Of a stretch of DNA of 64,000 nucleotides, positions 41,836 through 51,600 are shown piece after piece. Position 1 is the stretch's first letter; the number at the start of each line of letters is the position of its first letter. Under the pieces are notes generated by a model that saw only the letters and a program-made list of their open reading frames with translations, had not been told where the DNA came from and ran no database searches. This DNA comes from Bacteroidales bacterium UBA5072. GTDB lineage: Bacteria > Bacteroidota > Bacteroidia > Bacteroidales > UBA10428. The stretch covers positions 1 to 64,000 of the forward strand of contig DIAS01000015.1 in the NCBI GenBank assembly GCA_002415855.1, written 5' to 3'. Position numbers and translations under genes: made by a program.

Positions 41836-42851
41836 TCCACCAATTCTGTCCAGCTATGCAGGTCGGGTTCTTCCCCGTTCTGAATGGCAATAAGCTTGTT
41901 GTAAAGCCTGGTGGAAACAGGACCGGGGTCACCGTCGCGGCAATATTCGTAGATCTTGTTGTTGTCGGGATCAACGATTTTTCGGATCGGAGTGATAACA
42001 GCTGCAGTACCGCAGGCGCCTACCTCTTCAAAAGTGGGTAATTCCTCGAAGGGAACAGGTCTGCGTTCTACTTTCAAACCCATGTCTTTGCAAAGCTGCT
42101 GCAGGCTCATATTGGTAATGGAAGGAAGAATGGAATTTGATTCCGGTGTGATGTAGCAATTATCCCGTATGGCAAAGAAATTGGCAGGCCCCGCTTCATC
42201 AATGTATTTCTTTTCTTTCGGATCAAGGTAAAGCGTAGTCGAAAAGCCCTGCTGATGTGCAAGTTCCAGTGAATTCAGACTGGCGGCATAATTGCCGCCG
42301 ACTTTGAAGCGGCCGGTACCCAATGGGGCCGCCCGGTCAAACCCCCTGCAGACCATTATGTCAACCGGTCTGAATCCTTCTTTGAAATAAGGGCCGACCG
42401 GAGTTACAAAGACCATGAACATGTATTCCCTGGATGGTTTTACGCCCACTTCGGGGCCTGTACCAATGAGCAGGGGCCGTATGTAGAGCGATGCACCAAA
42501 ACCGTAAGGAGGTACAAATCTTTCATTCATTTTCACTGCCATAAAAATGCATTTCCTGAAAATCTCAGGCGGCACAGGAGCCATTTTTATGCCTTCCGCG
42601 GTATCGCTCATACGCCTGGCATTTGCTTCCCACCTGAATACCCTTATTTTGCCGTCAGCACCACGGAATGCCTTAAGACCCTCAAAGGCTTCCTGACCAT
42701 AATGCAGACAAGTGGCAGCCATATGCATATTTATAATTTCCGAAGACGACACTTCAATTTCTCCCCATTTCCCGTCTTTAAAATAGCACCTAACGTTATA
42801 ATCAGTTTTAACATAACCAAAAGGCATGTTTTTCCAGTCGAAAGTTTCCAT
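41832..42851 (-). CDS. ilvE: Branched-chain amino acid aminotransferase
   Basis: 339 residues from the ATG at 42851; a frame extension of 23 codons exists but a promoter lies within it. Fold-type IV PLP enzyme: LHYGQEAFEGLKAFRG, the FKVGGNYAASLN segment preceding the Schiff-base Lys region, and DEAGPANFFAI. VRVFRWEANARR and TAAVITPIRKI complete the family match. It moves the amino group of leucine, isoleucine and valine to 2-oxoglutarate, giving glutamate. Its own promoter is one of the clearest in the window. Confidence 0.93.
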   Translation of the reverse strand: METFDWKNMPFGYVKTDYNVRCYFKDGKWGEIEVSSSEIINMHMAATCLHYGQEAFEGLKAFRGADGKIRVFRWEANARRMSDTAEGIKMAPVPPEIFRKCIFMAVKMNERFVPPYGFGASLYIRPLLIGTGPEVGVKPSREYMFMVFVTPVGPYFKEGFRPVDIMVCRGFDRAAPLGTGRFKVGGNYAASLNSLELAHQQGFSTTLYLDPKEKKYIDEAGPANFFAIRDNCYITPESNSILPSITNMSLQQLCKDMGLKVERRPVPFEELPTFEEVGACGTAAVITPIRKIVDPDNNKIYEYCRDGDPGPVSTRLYNKLIAIQNGEEPDLHSWTELVD

Positions 42852-42875
42852 GGCAGAACGTATGAGATTAGGTTT

Positions 42876-42906
42876 CAAAAATAGACATTTCAAAGCGATC
42901 CGCCAA
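42876..42906 (-). promoter_or_regulatory. Promoter of ilvE
   Basis: On the minus strand TTG (42904-42906), 20 bases, then TATTTTTG (42876-42883) match the TTG-N19/20-TAnnTTTG pattern fully. The ATG at 42851 follows 25 bases later. This supports starting ilvE there rather than at 42920. Confidence 0.7.
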
Positions 42907-43005
42907 TTGGTAAAAGTCATAAAATCATCAAATTTTCATGTTTTTTCACCTGATATTCAAAATAAACAAATAATTTTATAGTTTTATGAAAAATATGCAT
43001 TGAGC

Positions 43006-43842
43006 ATGGAACATGAAAAAAACCTGATTATGGTTACATGGGACTTTACCGAAAAGTCCGTGTATGCCGTAGAACACGCTGTTCAGATGTCATCGATGAT
43101 CAATGGTGAAATCGCAGTGGTTCATATTGTTAAAAAAGAACAGGAGATCAGGGATGCAGAAAAGCGCATGTCGGATGAAATCAAACAGAGATTCAATGAC
43201 CCGACCCTGAAATTTTCTTTTGTTGTTCGTGCCGGATCAATCTTTCATACCATCGGAGACCTTGCTACCGAGTTGAATACGCTGCTGGTTGTGATGGGCA
43301 CACACGGTATCATCGGTATGCAGAAATTTCTGGGCAGCTGGGCCCTGAAGGTTATTGCCAGCTCAAAAGCCCCCTTTATTGTGGTACAGGAATCGCCAAA
43401 GAGCGAAGTCATGAAAAACATCGTGCTACCGATCAACTATAAACGCGAAACCAAAGAGTGTGTCAGCTGGACACATTTCTTTTCAAAAAAATTCGGTACC
43501 AAGTTTCACCTTTTCCGTGCTAAATATGCCGACAGTAATTTCCGAAAGGGATTGGATTCCAATATGTTTTTCATTACAAAATATTTCAACAGCAAGACCA
43601 TCCGGTTTGAATCTCAAATGGCCGTCGGAGAAAATGATTTCGGGAAGGAGACAGTTCAATACGCCAAAACAGTTGATGCGGATGCCATTCTGCTGATGAC
43701 TACACGTGACATTGGCTTTACCGATTATGTGCTGGGACCCCAGGAACAATATATCATCGCCAACAGCGAAAGAATCCCGGTTATTTGCATCAATCCCAGA
43801 CCGGCTAAGCTTGGTGGGGGATTCAGCGCAAGTGGGGGATAA
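43006..43842 (+). CDS. Tandem universal stress protein
   Basis: 278 residues from the ATG at 43006; a TTG two codons before is possible but the ATG fits better. Two Usp domains: the first (~1-140) has IMVTWDFTEKSVYAVEHAV and LVVMGTHGIIGMQKFLGSWALKVIASSKAPFIVV, the usual ATP-loop GxxG...S. The second (~145-275) is more divergent, with DADAILLMTTRDI, and its loop lacks the glycine pattern. Usp proteins accumulate in stress and starvation. A terminator follows directly, so it is a single-gene unit. Confidence 0.88.
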   Translation: MEHEKNLIMVTWDFTEKSVYAVEHAVQMSSMINGEIAVVHIVKKEQEIRDAEKRMSDEIKQRFNDPTLKFSFVVRAGSIFHTIGDLATELNTLLVVMGTHGIIGMQKFLGSWALKVIASSKAPFIVVQESPKSEVMKNIVLPINYKRETKECVSWTHFFSKKFGTKFHLFRAKYADSNFRKGLDSNMFFITKYFNSKTIRFESQMAVGENDFGKETVQYAKTVDADAILLMTTRDIGFTDYVLGPQEQYIIANSERIPVICINPRPAKLGGGFSASGG

Positions 43843-43871
43843 GGGAAGAAGGTTGATAAAAGGATAGAACG

Positions 43872-43902
43872 AAAACAAGGATTTTTCCTTGTTTTTGTTT
43901 TT
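43872..43902 (+). terminator. Intrinsic terminator after the universal stress gene
   Basis: A 10-base stem (AAAACAAGGA / TCCTTGTTTT, loop TTTT) is followed by TGTTTTTTC. It sits between the Usp stop and the rdgB start. Confidence 0.75.
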
Positions 43903-43928
43903 TCGGAAGAAGTGAAATCAAAGCAAGG

Positions 43929-44534
43929 ATGAACAGCAAGGAAAAACCCAGGTTGGTATTCGCCACCAATAACATGCATAAATTTAAAGAAATTCTTCAC
44001 GCTATCGGTGACAAAGTTGAACTGCTTAACCTGGCAGACATCGGATTCAAAGGTGACATTCCCGAGGACCAGGATACCATTGAAGGCAATGCAACCCAAA
44101 AGGCCTTTTTTGTTTATGAGCATTTCGGATTGAATTGTTTTGCTGATGATACGGGACTTGAGATCGATGCCCTGCAAGGGGAACCTGGCGTATTTTCCGC
44201 CAGGTATGCCGGTGAAAGCTGCTCCTTCGAAGACAACATGAACAAGGTTTTGTCCAGAATGACCGGGGAAAAAAACCGGAAAGCCAGGTTCCGTACGGTT
44301 ATTGCACTGGTTGAAAAGGGTAATCTGACGATTTTCCAGGGAGAAATTCAAGGGACTATCCTGCTTGAAAAGCGAGGAACGGAAGGATTTGGTTATGACC
44401 CCATTTTTCAGCCGGAAGGCCGTCAGGAAACATTTGCTGAAATGTCACTCAACGATAAAAACACGATATCACACCGGGCACTTGCCGTTGGTGAGCTGCT
44501 TGCCTATTTTTCACGACAGCAGGAGGAAAAATGA
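43929..44534 (+). CDS. rdgB: XTP/dITP pyrophosphatase (RdgB/HAM1)
   Basis: 201 residues. Motifs: LVFATNNMHKFKEI (start), CFADDTGLEIDALQGEPGVFSARYAGE with the catalytic acid pair, and GFGYDPIFQPEG, then SHRALA near the end. It cleans the nucleotide pool of deaminated purine triphosphates. The stop overlaps the porZ ATG by four bases (ATGA), implying coupled translation. A GCAAGG-like sequence precedes its start. Confidence 0.95.
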   Translation: MNSKEKPRLVFATNNMHKFKEILHAIGDKVELLNLADIGFKGDIPEDQDTIEGNATQKAFFVYEHFGLNCFADDTGLEIDALQGEPGVFSARYAGESCSFEDNMNKVLSRMTGEKNRKARFRTVIALVEKGNLTIFQGEIQGTILLEKRGTEGFGYDPIFQPEGRQETFAEMSLNDKNTISHRALAVGELLAYFSRQQEEK

Positions 44535-46828
44535 AAAGAACCAGTATTGTTCTGCTGACTGTAATTGTCAGCCTGGGATTTACCGGCATCCGTGCACAGA
44601 TCCCCAACGGGTCCTGGCGCGATCACCTGCCGTACCTTCAGGGCAACAGGCTTGCGGAATATAACGGGCGGATCTTTTGTGCGACCCTGGGGGGTGGTTT
44701 GTTTTCTTTCGATACCCGCGATAACAGCATCCGGAAATATTCCAAGGTAACCGGTTTGTCGGATGCAGATATTTCCACAATCGGTTACGGCGCCTCTGCC
44801 AACATCCTGGTGATCGGTTACAAAAACGGAAACATTGACCTTGTTTCAGGCGACAGCGTTATCAACATCCCGGATATCAAGCGGAAGATGATCTCCGGTG
44901 AAAAATCGGTCAACAACATCTTTTTCCTCAATAACCAGGCCTATCTGGCCTGTGGATTCGGGATAGTTCTATGTGACCTTTCCAGACATGAAATCAAGGA
45001 TTCTTATTTCTTCGGGCCGGGCGGGTCACAAATCTTTGTTAATGATATCACTTTCGACGGGCAGTATTTGTATGCCGCCACGGCACAGGGTATTTACAGG
45101 GCTGAGTACACCAATCCGAACCTGGTGGATTTCAATGCATGGCACCGCATGGAAAATCTCCCGGACCCAGGCTCGGAATACCGCTTTCTGGCCTGGCATG
45201 ATAATCACCTTTTCAGTATTTACCGCAATGCTGTTTCGGGATACGATGAAATCATCACCCTGTCCGATTCTGGTTGGGAGGTATGGCCAAATAATTACAA
45301 CGATGCTTTCAACTACCTCGGGGAACAGCATGGTTACCTGGTGATCTCTTCAACGCTGAGGACCAAGGTATATGGCAGTCAGGACCAATTGATCCGGGAT
45401 GTTCTCACGTATTATGCAAATCATTCCCTGTATGACTCCAGGCAACGATTGTGGTATGCTGATCCCTATAGCGGGATGGTCAGATTGGATGAAGCAGGAA
45501 ATGGAGAAGTGATCCATCCGGATGGTCCGGCTTACAGAGACGCCGGTGATATTGAGATTCTCGGAGGCGAGTTATGGGCCGGCGGCGGAACAGATAACTC
45601 CAAATGGTCGGGTTACGGGGCCTATTCTTTTATCGGCGAGGACTGGAACAGCTATAATGAAAATACAATTCCCGAATTGGCCGGGTTTCTGAATATTTCT
45701 GAGATATCAATCGATCCGATAAACCACGGCCATGTAATTGGCGGTTCTTTTGGATATGGTATAGCCGAGTTTCAGGATGGCAAGCTGATCGACATAATCG
45801 ATGAGACAGACGGTGTCCTTCAGCCGGTTCCCGGTTATGATCACGGTTATGTACGGGTTACCGGTACTGATTTTGACCAGAACGGAAATCTCTGGATATG
45901 CACCTCCAACAGTGAACAGGGCGTGTACCGGCGAAAGGCCGGAGCTGCTCTGGAACCGGTGCAACTCGATTTTGACGGCTTCGGATTTAACACCACTACC
46001 CGTGAACTCATGGTGAGTACGCAGGGCCAGGTATGGATTACCCTGGAAAATGAAGGCGTACTGGTACTTCAGGAAAGCGGAGGGACCACTTTACGCGAAA
46101 GGTTCTTTATCGTGCGCAACCAGGTACCCAATTTGCTCGATAAGGTATATGCCGTTGCGGAAGACAAAGAGGGGGATATTTGGGTGGGAACCAACAAGGG
46201 TCCGGTGATTTATTATAACGCTGCAGAAGTATTCGATGAGGAGGTGCTCACAGGAATTCAGCCTGAAATACCCAGAAATGACGGCACTTCTTTTGTGGAC
46301 CTGCTTTTGTCCACTGAACGGATCAATGCCATTGCAGTGGACGGAGCCAACCAGAAATGGCTGGCAACCGAGAAATCCGGTGTTTTCCTCGTATCACCTG
46401 ACGGCAGGAAGGAGATTTACCATTTCTCAGAAGAGAACAGCCCGCTATTTTCCAACAATGTACAGACGGTGGCGGTTAACGACAAAACAGGCGAAGTCTT
46501 TTTTGGTACCGCCAAAGGGATCATTTCCTTCAGGGGAAGGGCGACCGAAGGAGGGGATGATTTCGGGAACGTGTATGTTTTTCCCAATCCTGTCCGCGAA
46601 AACTACCAGGGTGACATTACCGTTACAGGTCTTGTGGAGAATGTCAATGTTAAGATAACCGATATCAGCGGAAATCTTGTATTCGAAACCGTTGCACTGG
46701 GCGGCCAGGCCGTATGGGATGGCAGGAACTTCCGGGGAGAAAGAGTACAGACAGGTGTTTACCTGGTCTTCTGCACCAATGATGATGGGTCTAAAACCCA
46801 TGTAACCAAATTGCTGTTTATCCATTAG
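44531..46828 (+). CDS. porZ: Type IX secretion system component PorZ (beta-propeller with C-terminal sorting domain)
   Basis: 765 residues. Signal peptide 1-22 (ending IRAQ), then SWRDHLPYLQGNRLAEYNGRIFCAT, the typical PorZ opening. Two propeller-like parts (~30-330 and ~340-660) with repeats such as GVVCD, GDIWVGTNKGPVIYY and KWLATEKSGVFLV follow. The last 80 residues form a T9SS type A sorting domain (YVFPNPVRENYQGD, VNVKITDISGNLVFE, QTGVYLV). In Porphyromonas gingivalis PorZ is on the cell surface with PorU and attaches A-LPS to cargo. Its presence shows the organism uses T9SS. It lies between rdgB and recO as in other Bacteroidales. Confidence 0.9.
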   Translation: MKRTSIVLLTVIVSLGFTGIRAQIPNGSWRDHLPYLQGNRLAEYNGRIFCATLGGGLFSFDTRDNSIRKYSKVTGLSDADISTIGYGASANILVIGYKNGNIDLVSGDSVINIPDIKRKMISGEKSVNNIFFLNNQAYLACGFGIVLCDLSRHEIKDSYFFGPGGSQIFVNDITFDGQYLYAATAQGIYRAEYTNPNLVDFNAWHRMENLPDPGSEYRFLAWHDNHLFSIYRNAVSGYDEIITLSDSGWEVWPNNYNDAFNYLGEQHGYLVISSTLRTKVYGSQDQLIRDVLTYYANHSLYDSRQRLWYADPYSGMVRLDEAGNGEVIHPDGPAYRDAGDIEILGGELWAGGGTDNSKWSGYGAYSFIGEDWNSYNENTIPELAGFLNISEISIDPINHGHVIGGSFGYGIAEFQDGKLIDIIDETDGVLQPVPGYDHGYVRVTGTDFDQNGNLWICTSNSEQGVYRRKAGAALEPVQLDFDGFGFNTTTRELMVSTQGQVWITLENEGVLVLQESGGTTLRERFFIVRNQVPNLLDKVYAVAEDKEGDIWVGTNKGPVIYYNAAEVFDEEVLTGIQPEIPRNDGTSFVDLLLSTERINAIAVDGANQKWLATEKSGVFLVSPDGRKEIYHFSEENSPLFSNNVQTVAVNDKTGEVFFGTAKGIISFRGRATEGGDDFGNVYVFPNPVRENYQGDITVTGLVENVNVKITDISGNLVFETVALGGQAVWDGRNFRGERVQTGVYLVFCTNDDGSKTHVTKLLFIH

Positions 46829-46854
46829 GAAATGACAACAAAAGGCTGCAGGTC

Positions 46855-47559
46855 ATGCTGAACAAAACTCGGGCCATTGTGCTTCATCAGGTCAGATACG
46901 GTGAGTCCAGCCTGATCGTAACGCTGTATACTGAAAATCATGGCCGGTTATGCTGTATGGTGAGCGGCGTGAGATCCAAAAAATCCAGGTTCCCTTCGAC
47001 CCTTTTTCAGCCGCTTACACTGCTGGAAACGGATTTTTATTACCGGGCCAGCCGCGATCTGCAAAGGATGAAGGAGGCAAGCTGCCCCTTTCACTATGCT
47101 ACTATCCCGTTCAATGTCACCAAAAGCACCATGGCCATGTTCCTGTCGGAAATTCTTTATCTTACCCTAAGGGAAGAGGAAAGCAATCCGACCTTGTTCT
47201 CCTTTCTTTTTCATGCTTTTCAATTACTTGATACCCGGGAGGAAGGGATCGTAAATTTTCACATCTGGTTTATGCTGATTTATTCCCGGTTTCTTGGAAT
47301 TTTACCCGGGGGGTTGAACCCTGTCAAAGAGGATACTGTTTCTCCGGATCTCCAGCTCTTTTATGGCCTCCCGGAAGAGGCTTCTTCGGCTTTGTCGGAA
47401 TTTCTGGCCAGTCCCCAGGGACCGCCCCCTGACATCCGGCTTTCACATGCCAGCCGGACATTGTTGCTTGAACGGCTGATCCGCCATTATTCGCTGCATC
47501 TGGATGGATTCTCGCGGCTTAAATCCTTTGCTGTTTTGCGGGAAGTCTTTGGACAATAG
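46855..47559 (+). CDS. recO: DNA repair protein RecO
   Basis: 234 residues. The N-terminal OB fold (KTRAIVLHQVRYGESSLIVTLYTENHGRLCCMVSG) and the helical C-terminal domain (FLSEILYLTLREEE, LLERLIRHYSLHL) match the RecO family. RecO loads RecA on SSB-coated single strands together with RecR and RecF. The zinc-binding cysteines found in some RecO proteins are absent, which from memory is usual in this phylum. It follows porZ after 26 bases and ends before the corA remnant. Confidence 0.92.
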   Translation: MLNKTRAIVLHQVRYGESSLIVTLYTENHGRLCCMVSGVRSKKSRFPSTLFQPLTLLETDFYYRASRDLQRMKEASCPFHYATIPFNVTKSTMAMFLSEILYLTLREEESNPTLFSFLFHAFQLLDTREEGIVNFHIWFMLIYSRFLGILPGGLNPVKEDTVSPDLQLFYGLPEEASSALSEFLASPQGPPPDIRLSHASRTLLLERLIRHYSLHLDGFSRLKSFAVLREVFGQ

Positions 47560-47631
47560 CACCTGAGTATAAAAAGAGTCAGGACCAAAGACTGCAAGGT
47601 CGGTGGTAAGAACTGGTTCAAAATATAAGTA

Positions 47632-47639
47632 TAATTTTG
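47632..47639 (+). promoter_or_regulatory. Probable -7 element upstream of the corA remnant
   Basis: TAATTTTG matches TAnnTTTG and ends 18 bases before the remnant's ATG at 47658. It could still drive the NUDIX gene through the dead corA piece. Confidence 0.4.
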
Positions 47640-47956
47640 CAAGAAGTACAACCGGTAATGAACACGTTCCGTGAAAAGGAAGAGGGCTCTTATACCCGAA
47701 AAACAGGACTTCCGCCTGAAAGTCCTGTATTCACAGGAAAACATAAACCTTCACCTGCTGAATTGGAAGTGCTGGTTGATGATGACCTGCCGTGCGAAAA
47801 AGAACAGATCAGGGAAATCCGGAAACCCGACTTCCTTGTGGATAATAACAAGGTAAATCTATTACAATTAATGATTTAGCAGATATTACCTTAATCGAGG
47901 CTTTAGGTAAAGCGAATGTATTTCATTATAAAGCGGGACAAATTCTTATAAAATAG
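47637..47956 (+). pseudogene. corA: Decayed N-terminal fragment of a CorA-type magnesium transporter gene
   Basis: One frame reads MNTFREKEEGSYTRKTGL (from 47658) and continues PPESPVFTGKHKPSPAELEVL. This is like the CorA start, which has a K-x-GLxPGxxVxxG-x-K segment followed by a strand ending in an acidic pair. Near 47855 the match shifts frame and continues NDLADITLIEALGKANVF to a stop at 47954-47956, like the CorA segment WxNxDGLxDxxLIExIG. The rest, including the membrane helices and GMN motif, is missing. So the piece is a frameshifted, truncated remnant. It is recognised by eye from family memory, not by search; the alternative is a short lineage-specific gene. The NUDIX ATG is four bases after its stop. 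Confidence 0.55.
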
Positions 47957-47959
47957 GTT

Positions 47960-48589
47960 ATGAAGAAACAGAACGTCTATCCCTGGCTGGAGATGGCCAA
48001 GCGGTTGCAGGCAATTGCCCAGGCGGGGCTTGAGTATTCGGAAAACAAATACGATATTGACAGGTATCAGCAGATCAGGCAGCTAAGTTTGGAGATCATG
48101 CATGATTTTACGGAATTACCCATGGATAAGCTGATAGATGTGTTTTCATCCGAAAAGGGCTACCAAACGCCAAAGGTTGATGTCCGTGGAGTTGTATTCC
48201 GGGGTGACCAGATCCTGATGGTCAGGGAGACAATCGATGGTCGCTGGTCGGTGCCCGGGGGCTGGGCAGATGTGGGGCTGACACCTTTTGAAGTAGCCAG
48301 GAAAGAGGTATATGAGGAAGCGGGGTTGGAGGTCAGGCCGATACGGATGCTGGCCGTTCTTGATAAAAAGTGCCACAGTCATCCGCCCGATCTGTATCAC
48401 ATTTACAAGATTTTCATTCTGTGTGAGGAACTGGGAGGGGACTTAAAAGGCGGTATGGAAACCAGTGAAACCGGATTTTTCAGTATGGATAACCTGCCTC
48501 TCCTTTCAGAGCCGAGAATAACACGGGAGCAGATCACCCTGATGTTTGATTACAGGAATAATCCCGGCAAAGAGGCAGTCTGTGATTGA
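47960..48589 (+). CDS. NUDIX hydrolase, ADP-ribose pyrophosphatase-like with N-terminal helical domain
   Basis: 209 residues. An N-terminal helical NUDIX_N_2-type domain (~5-65: LEMAKRLQAIAQAGLEYSENKYDIDRYQQI) precedes the catalytic NUDIX domain (~70-195). The box reads GWADVGLTPFEVARKEVYEEAGLEV; the EExG part is intact, while the first Glu position is Leu and the Arg before Glu is Lys, as usual in this subgroup. Substrates in the subgroup include ADP-ribose and related nucleotide sugars. It is preceded by the corA fragment and converges with carB at a distance of 66 bases. Confidence 0.88.
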   Translation: MKKQNVYPWLEMAKRLQAIAQAGLEYSENKYDIDRYQQIRQLSLEIMHDFTELPMDKLIDVFSSEKGYQTPKVDVRGVVFRGDQILMVRETIDGRWSVPGGWADVGLTPFEVARKEVYEEAGLEVRPIRMLAVLDKKCHSHPPDLYHIYKIFILCEELGGDLKGGMETSETGFFSMDNLPLLSEPRITREQITLMFDYRNNPGKEAVCD

Positions 48590-48655
48590 TTTGGCACAGT
48601 CATGCTTACCGAAGGGAAGGATGACAAAAATGCTCAGGACGACAAGGCACTGTTT

Positions 48656-51600
48656 CTAGTATTCCCCCCAGCTTTTTATGGCAATATCCTCCAGTGAAAG
48701 CTTGCACACAGCAGTAAGAAAAGCGCTGGCCAGCCGGCTGTTGGTAATCAGCGGAATATTAAAGTCCACCGCGCTCCTGCGGATATGGTAATCGTTGCTT
48801 AATTCACTCTTGGAAAGGTCTTTGGGGATGTTAATGACCAGGTCGATCATTTTGTTTCTCAGGTAATCAAGCGTGTTGGGTTTTGCCTCTTCATCGGGCC
48901 AGTGCAACATGGTGCAGGGTATCCCGTTCATTTCAAGGAACTGGGCAGTACCACGGGTGGCAAAAAGGTTATAGCTCTTTTCCGCCAGCAATTTGCAGCT
49001 GTTTACAAGTTCCACCTTGGAACGCATAGGGCCGGTTGATAACAAAATATTTTTCTTGGGATAATTATATCCTACCGAAAGCATTGCTTTAAGTATTGCC
49101 TCGTAGAAATTCTCACCGATACAACCCACTTCACCTGTAGAGGCCATATCGACCCCGAGAACAGGATCTGCTTTCTGCAGGCGTGAAAAAGAGAACTGGG
49201 GTGCTTTCACCCCGATACAGTCGAGATCAAATACGGATTTACGGGGTTTTTCAACCGGTTTGTCGAGGATCACCTGGGTAGCAAGTTCAATGAAATTTAC
49301 TTTCAGGACCTTGGAGACAAAGGGAAAACTGCGGGAAGCCCGCAGGTTGCATTCAATGACTTTTATATCGTTGTCCTTGGCCAGGAACTGAATGTTAAAG
49401 GGGCCTGATATTTTGAGCTCCCTGGCGATCTGCCGGGAGATTCGTTTGATCCTTCGCATGGTTTCGAAGTATATCTTTTGCGCGGGGAACACAATGGTGG
49501 CATCACCCGAATGAACGCCGGCAAATTCAACATGTTCACTGATGGCATAGGCAATCAGCTCCCCTTCCCTGGCGACGGCATCGAGTTCAATTTCCTTGGC
49601 CTGCTCAATAAATTCTGATACCACAACGGGATATTGTTTGGATACTTTGGCAGCAAGGCTGAGATAATGTTCCATTTCATCCTTGTTGGATACAACGTTC
49701 ATGGCTGCCCCGGAAAGCACATAAGAAGGCCTGATGAGCACCGGAAATCCGACCTCATCAACAAAATCATAAGTCTCACGTATGCTGGTAAGTTCTCTCC
49801 ATCTCGGCTGGTCAATTTGAAGATCATCGCAGAGTGTGGAGAATTTGTGCCGGTCTTCCGCATTATCGATCGAAAGGGGAGAGGTTCCCAGAATATTCAC
49901 CTGCTGATCATAAAGACGCATTGCCAGGTTGTTGGGGATCTGTCCCCCCATGGACAATATCACGCCATGCGGGTTTTCCAGTTCAACAATGTCCATTACC
50001 CGTTCAAATGATAGCTCGTCAAAATATAACCTGTCGCAGATATCATAATCGGTGCTGACCGTTTCAGGATTGTAGTTGATCATTACCGAACGGTAACCTT
50101 CTTTGTTGATGGCATATAGTGCGTTGACACTACACCAGTCGAATTCAACGCTGCTTCCAATGCGATAAGCGCCGGATCCAAGTACTATAACAGATTTATG
50201 ATCACCTTTATATTCAACATCATTTGAACGGCCACTATAAGTAAGGTAAAGATAGTTGGTCATGGCAGGATATTCGGCAGCCAGTGTATCAATTTGTTTG
50301 ACCACGGGAACTATGCCCAGCAGCTTGCGGTGCTTTCGCACTTCCAGTAAGCCCTCCTGCATGTATTCCGGCATATCCTTCATGATCGAACGGGCGATCT
50401 GAAAATCTGAAAATCCATAGACCTTGGCTGACCGGAGCAGATCATCGGGCAGATCAGCAAGCGAATCGTACTGTTCAAGCTTGTTCTTGAGTTTGAAGAT
50501 GTTTTTAAGCTTGTGGAGGAACCAGGGGTCGATGCGGGTAAGTTCATGTATTTTTTCAACCGAATATCCCTTGGAAAAGGCATCTGCTATCACAAATATG
50601 CGCATATCCGTGGGTTCGGACAGTTCACGCTCCACATCATCGAAGGCAAGGTCACGGTTGCCGACAAAGCCGTGCATACCCTGACCTATCATGCGCAATC
50701 CCTTCTGTATGACCTCTTCAAAAGTACGGCCAATGGCCATGACTTCCCCGACACTTTTCATACTGCTGCCGATCTGCTTGGAAACGCCGATGAATTTATT
50801 CAGGTCCCAGCGCGGGATCTTGCAGACAATGTAATCGAGAGCGGGTTCAAAAAAGGCAGAGGTGGTCTTGGTGATGGAGTTCTTTATTTCGTGCAGTCCG
50901 TACCCCAGGGCAAGTTTGGCGGCGACAAATGCAAGCGGATATCCGGTGGCTTTGGAAGCAAGGGCGCTGGAACGCGACAACCGGGCATTGACTTCAATAA
51001 CACGGTAATCTTCGGAGTAAGGATCAAGGGCATATTGTATGTTGCATTCGCCGACGATTCCGATATGCCGGATTATCATAATGGCAAGCTGCCGGAGAAC
51101 ATGATATTCCGAGTTTGTCAGGGTTTGTGATGGCGCTACAACAATGCTTTCTCCGGTATGTATGCCAAGCGGATCAAAATTTTCCATGTTGCACACCGTG
51201 ATGCAGTTGTCGTAACAATCCCGCACCACTTCGTATTCAACTTCCTTCCAGCCCTTGAGGGATTTTTCGACGAGTATCTGCGGGGCATAAGAAAAGGCCT
51301 TCTCGGCCATTCTTCTCAGTTCCGTCTCATGGTTGCAGAACCCGCTGCCCTGTCCCCCGAGCGTATAGGCTGCCCTGATAATGATGGGATAACCAAGTTC
51401 AACAGCTGCTTTTACAGCATCCTCCACATCGGTGACGGCGAAACTCTGAATGGTCTTCACCCCGATCTCATCCAGTTTTTTAATGAACAAATCACGATCT
51501 TCGGTATCCATGATCGCCTGTACCGGAGTTCCCAGAACACGGACATTGTGCCTTTCCAGGGCCCCGTTCTTGAACAGGGCTATACCGCAGTTCAGGGCGG

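Noticed and set aside
42852..42920. 23-codon extension of ilvE
   Set aside because: A full promoter match lies inside and just upstream of it.
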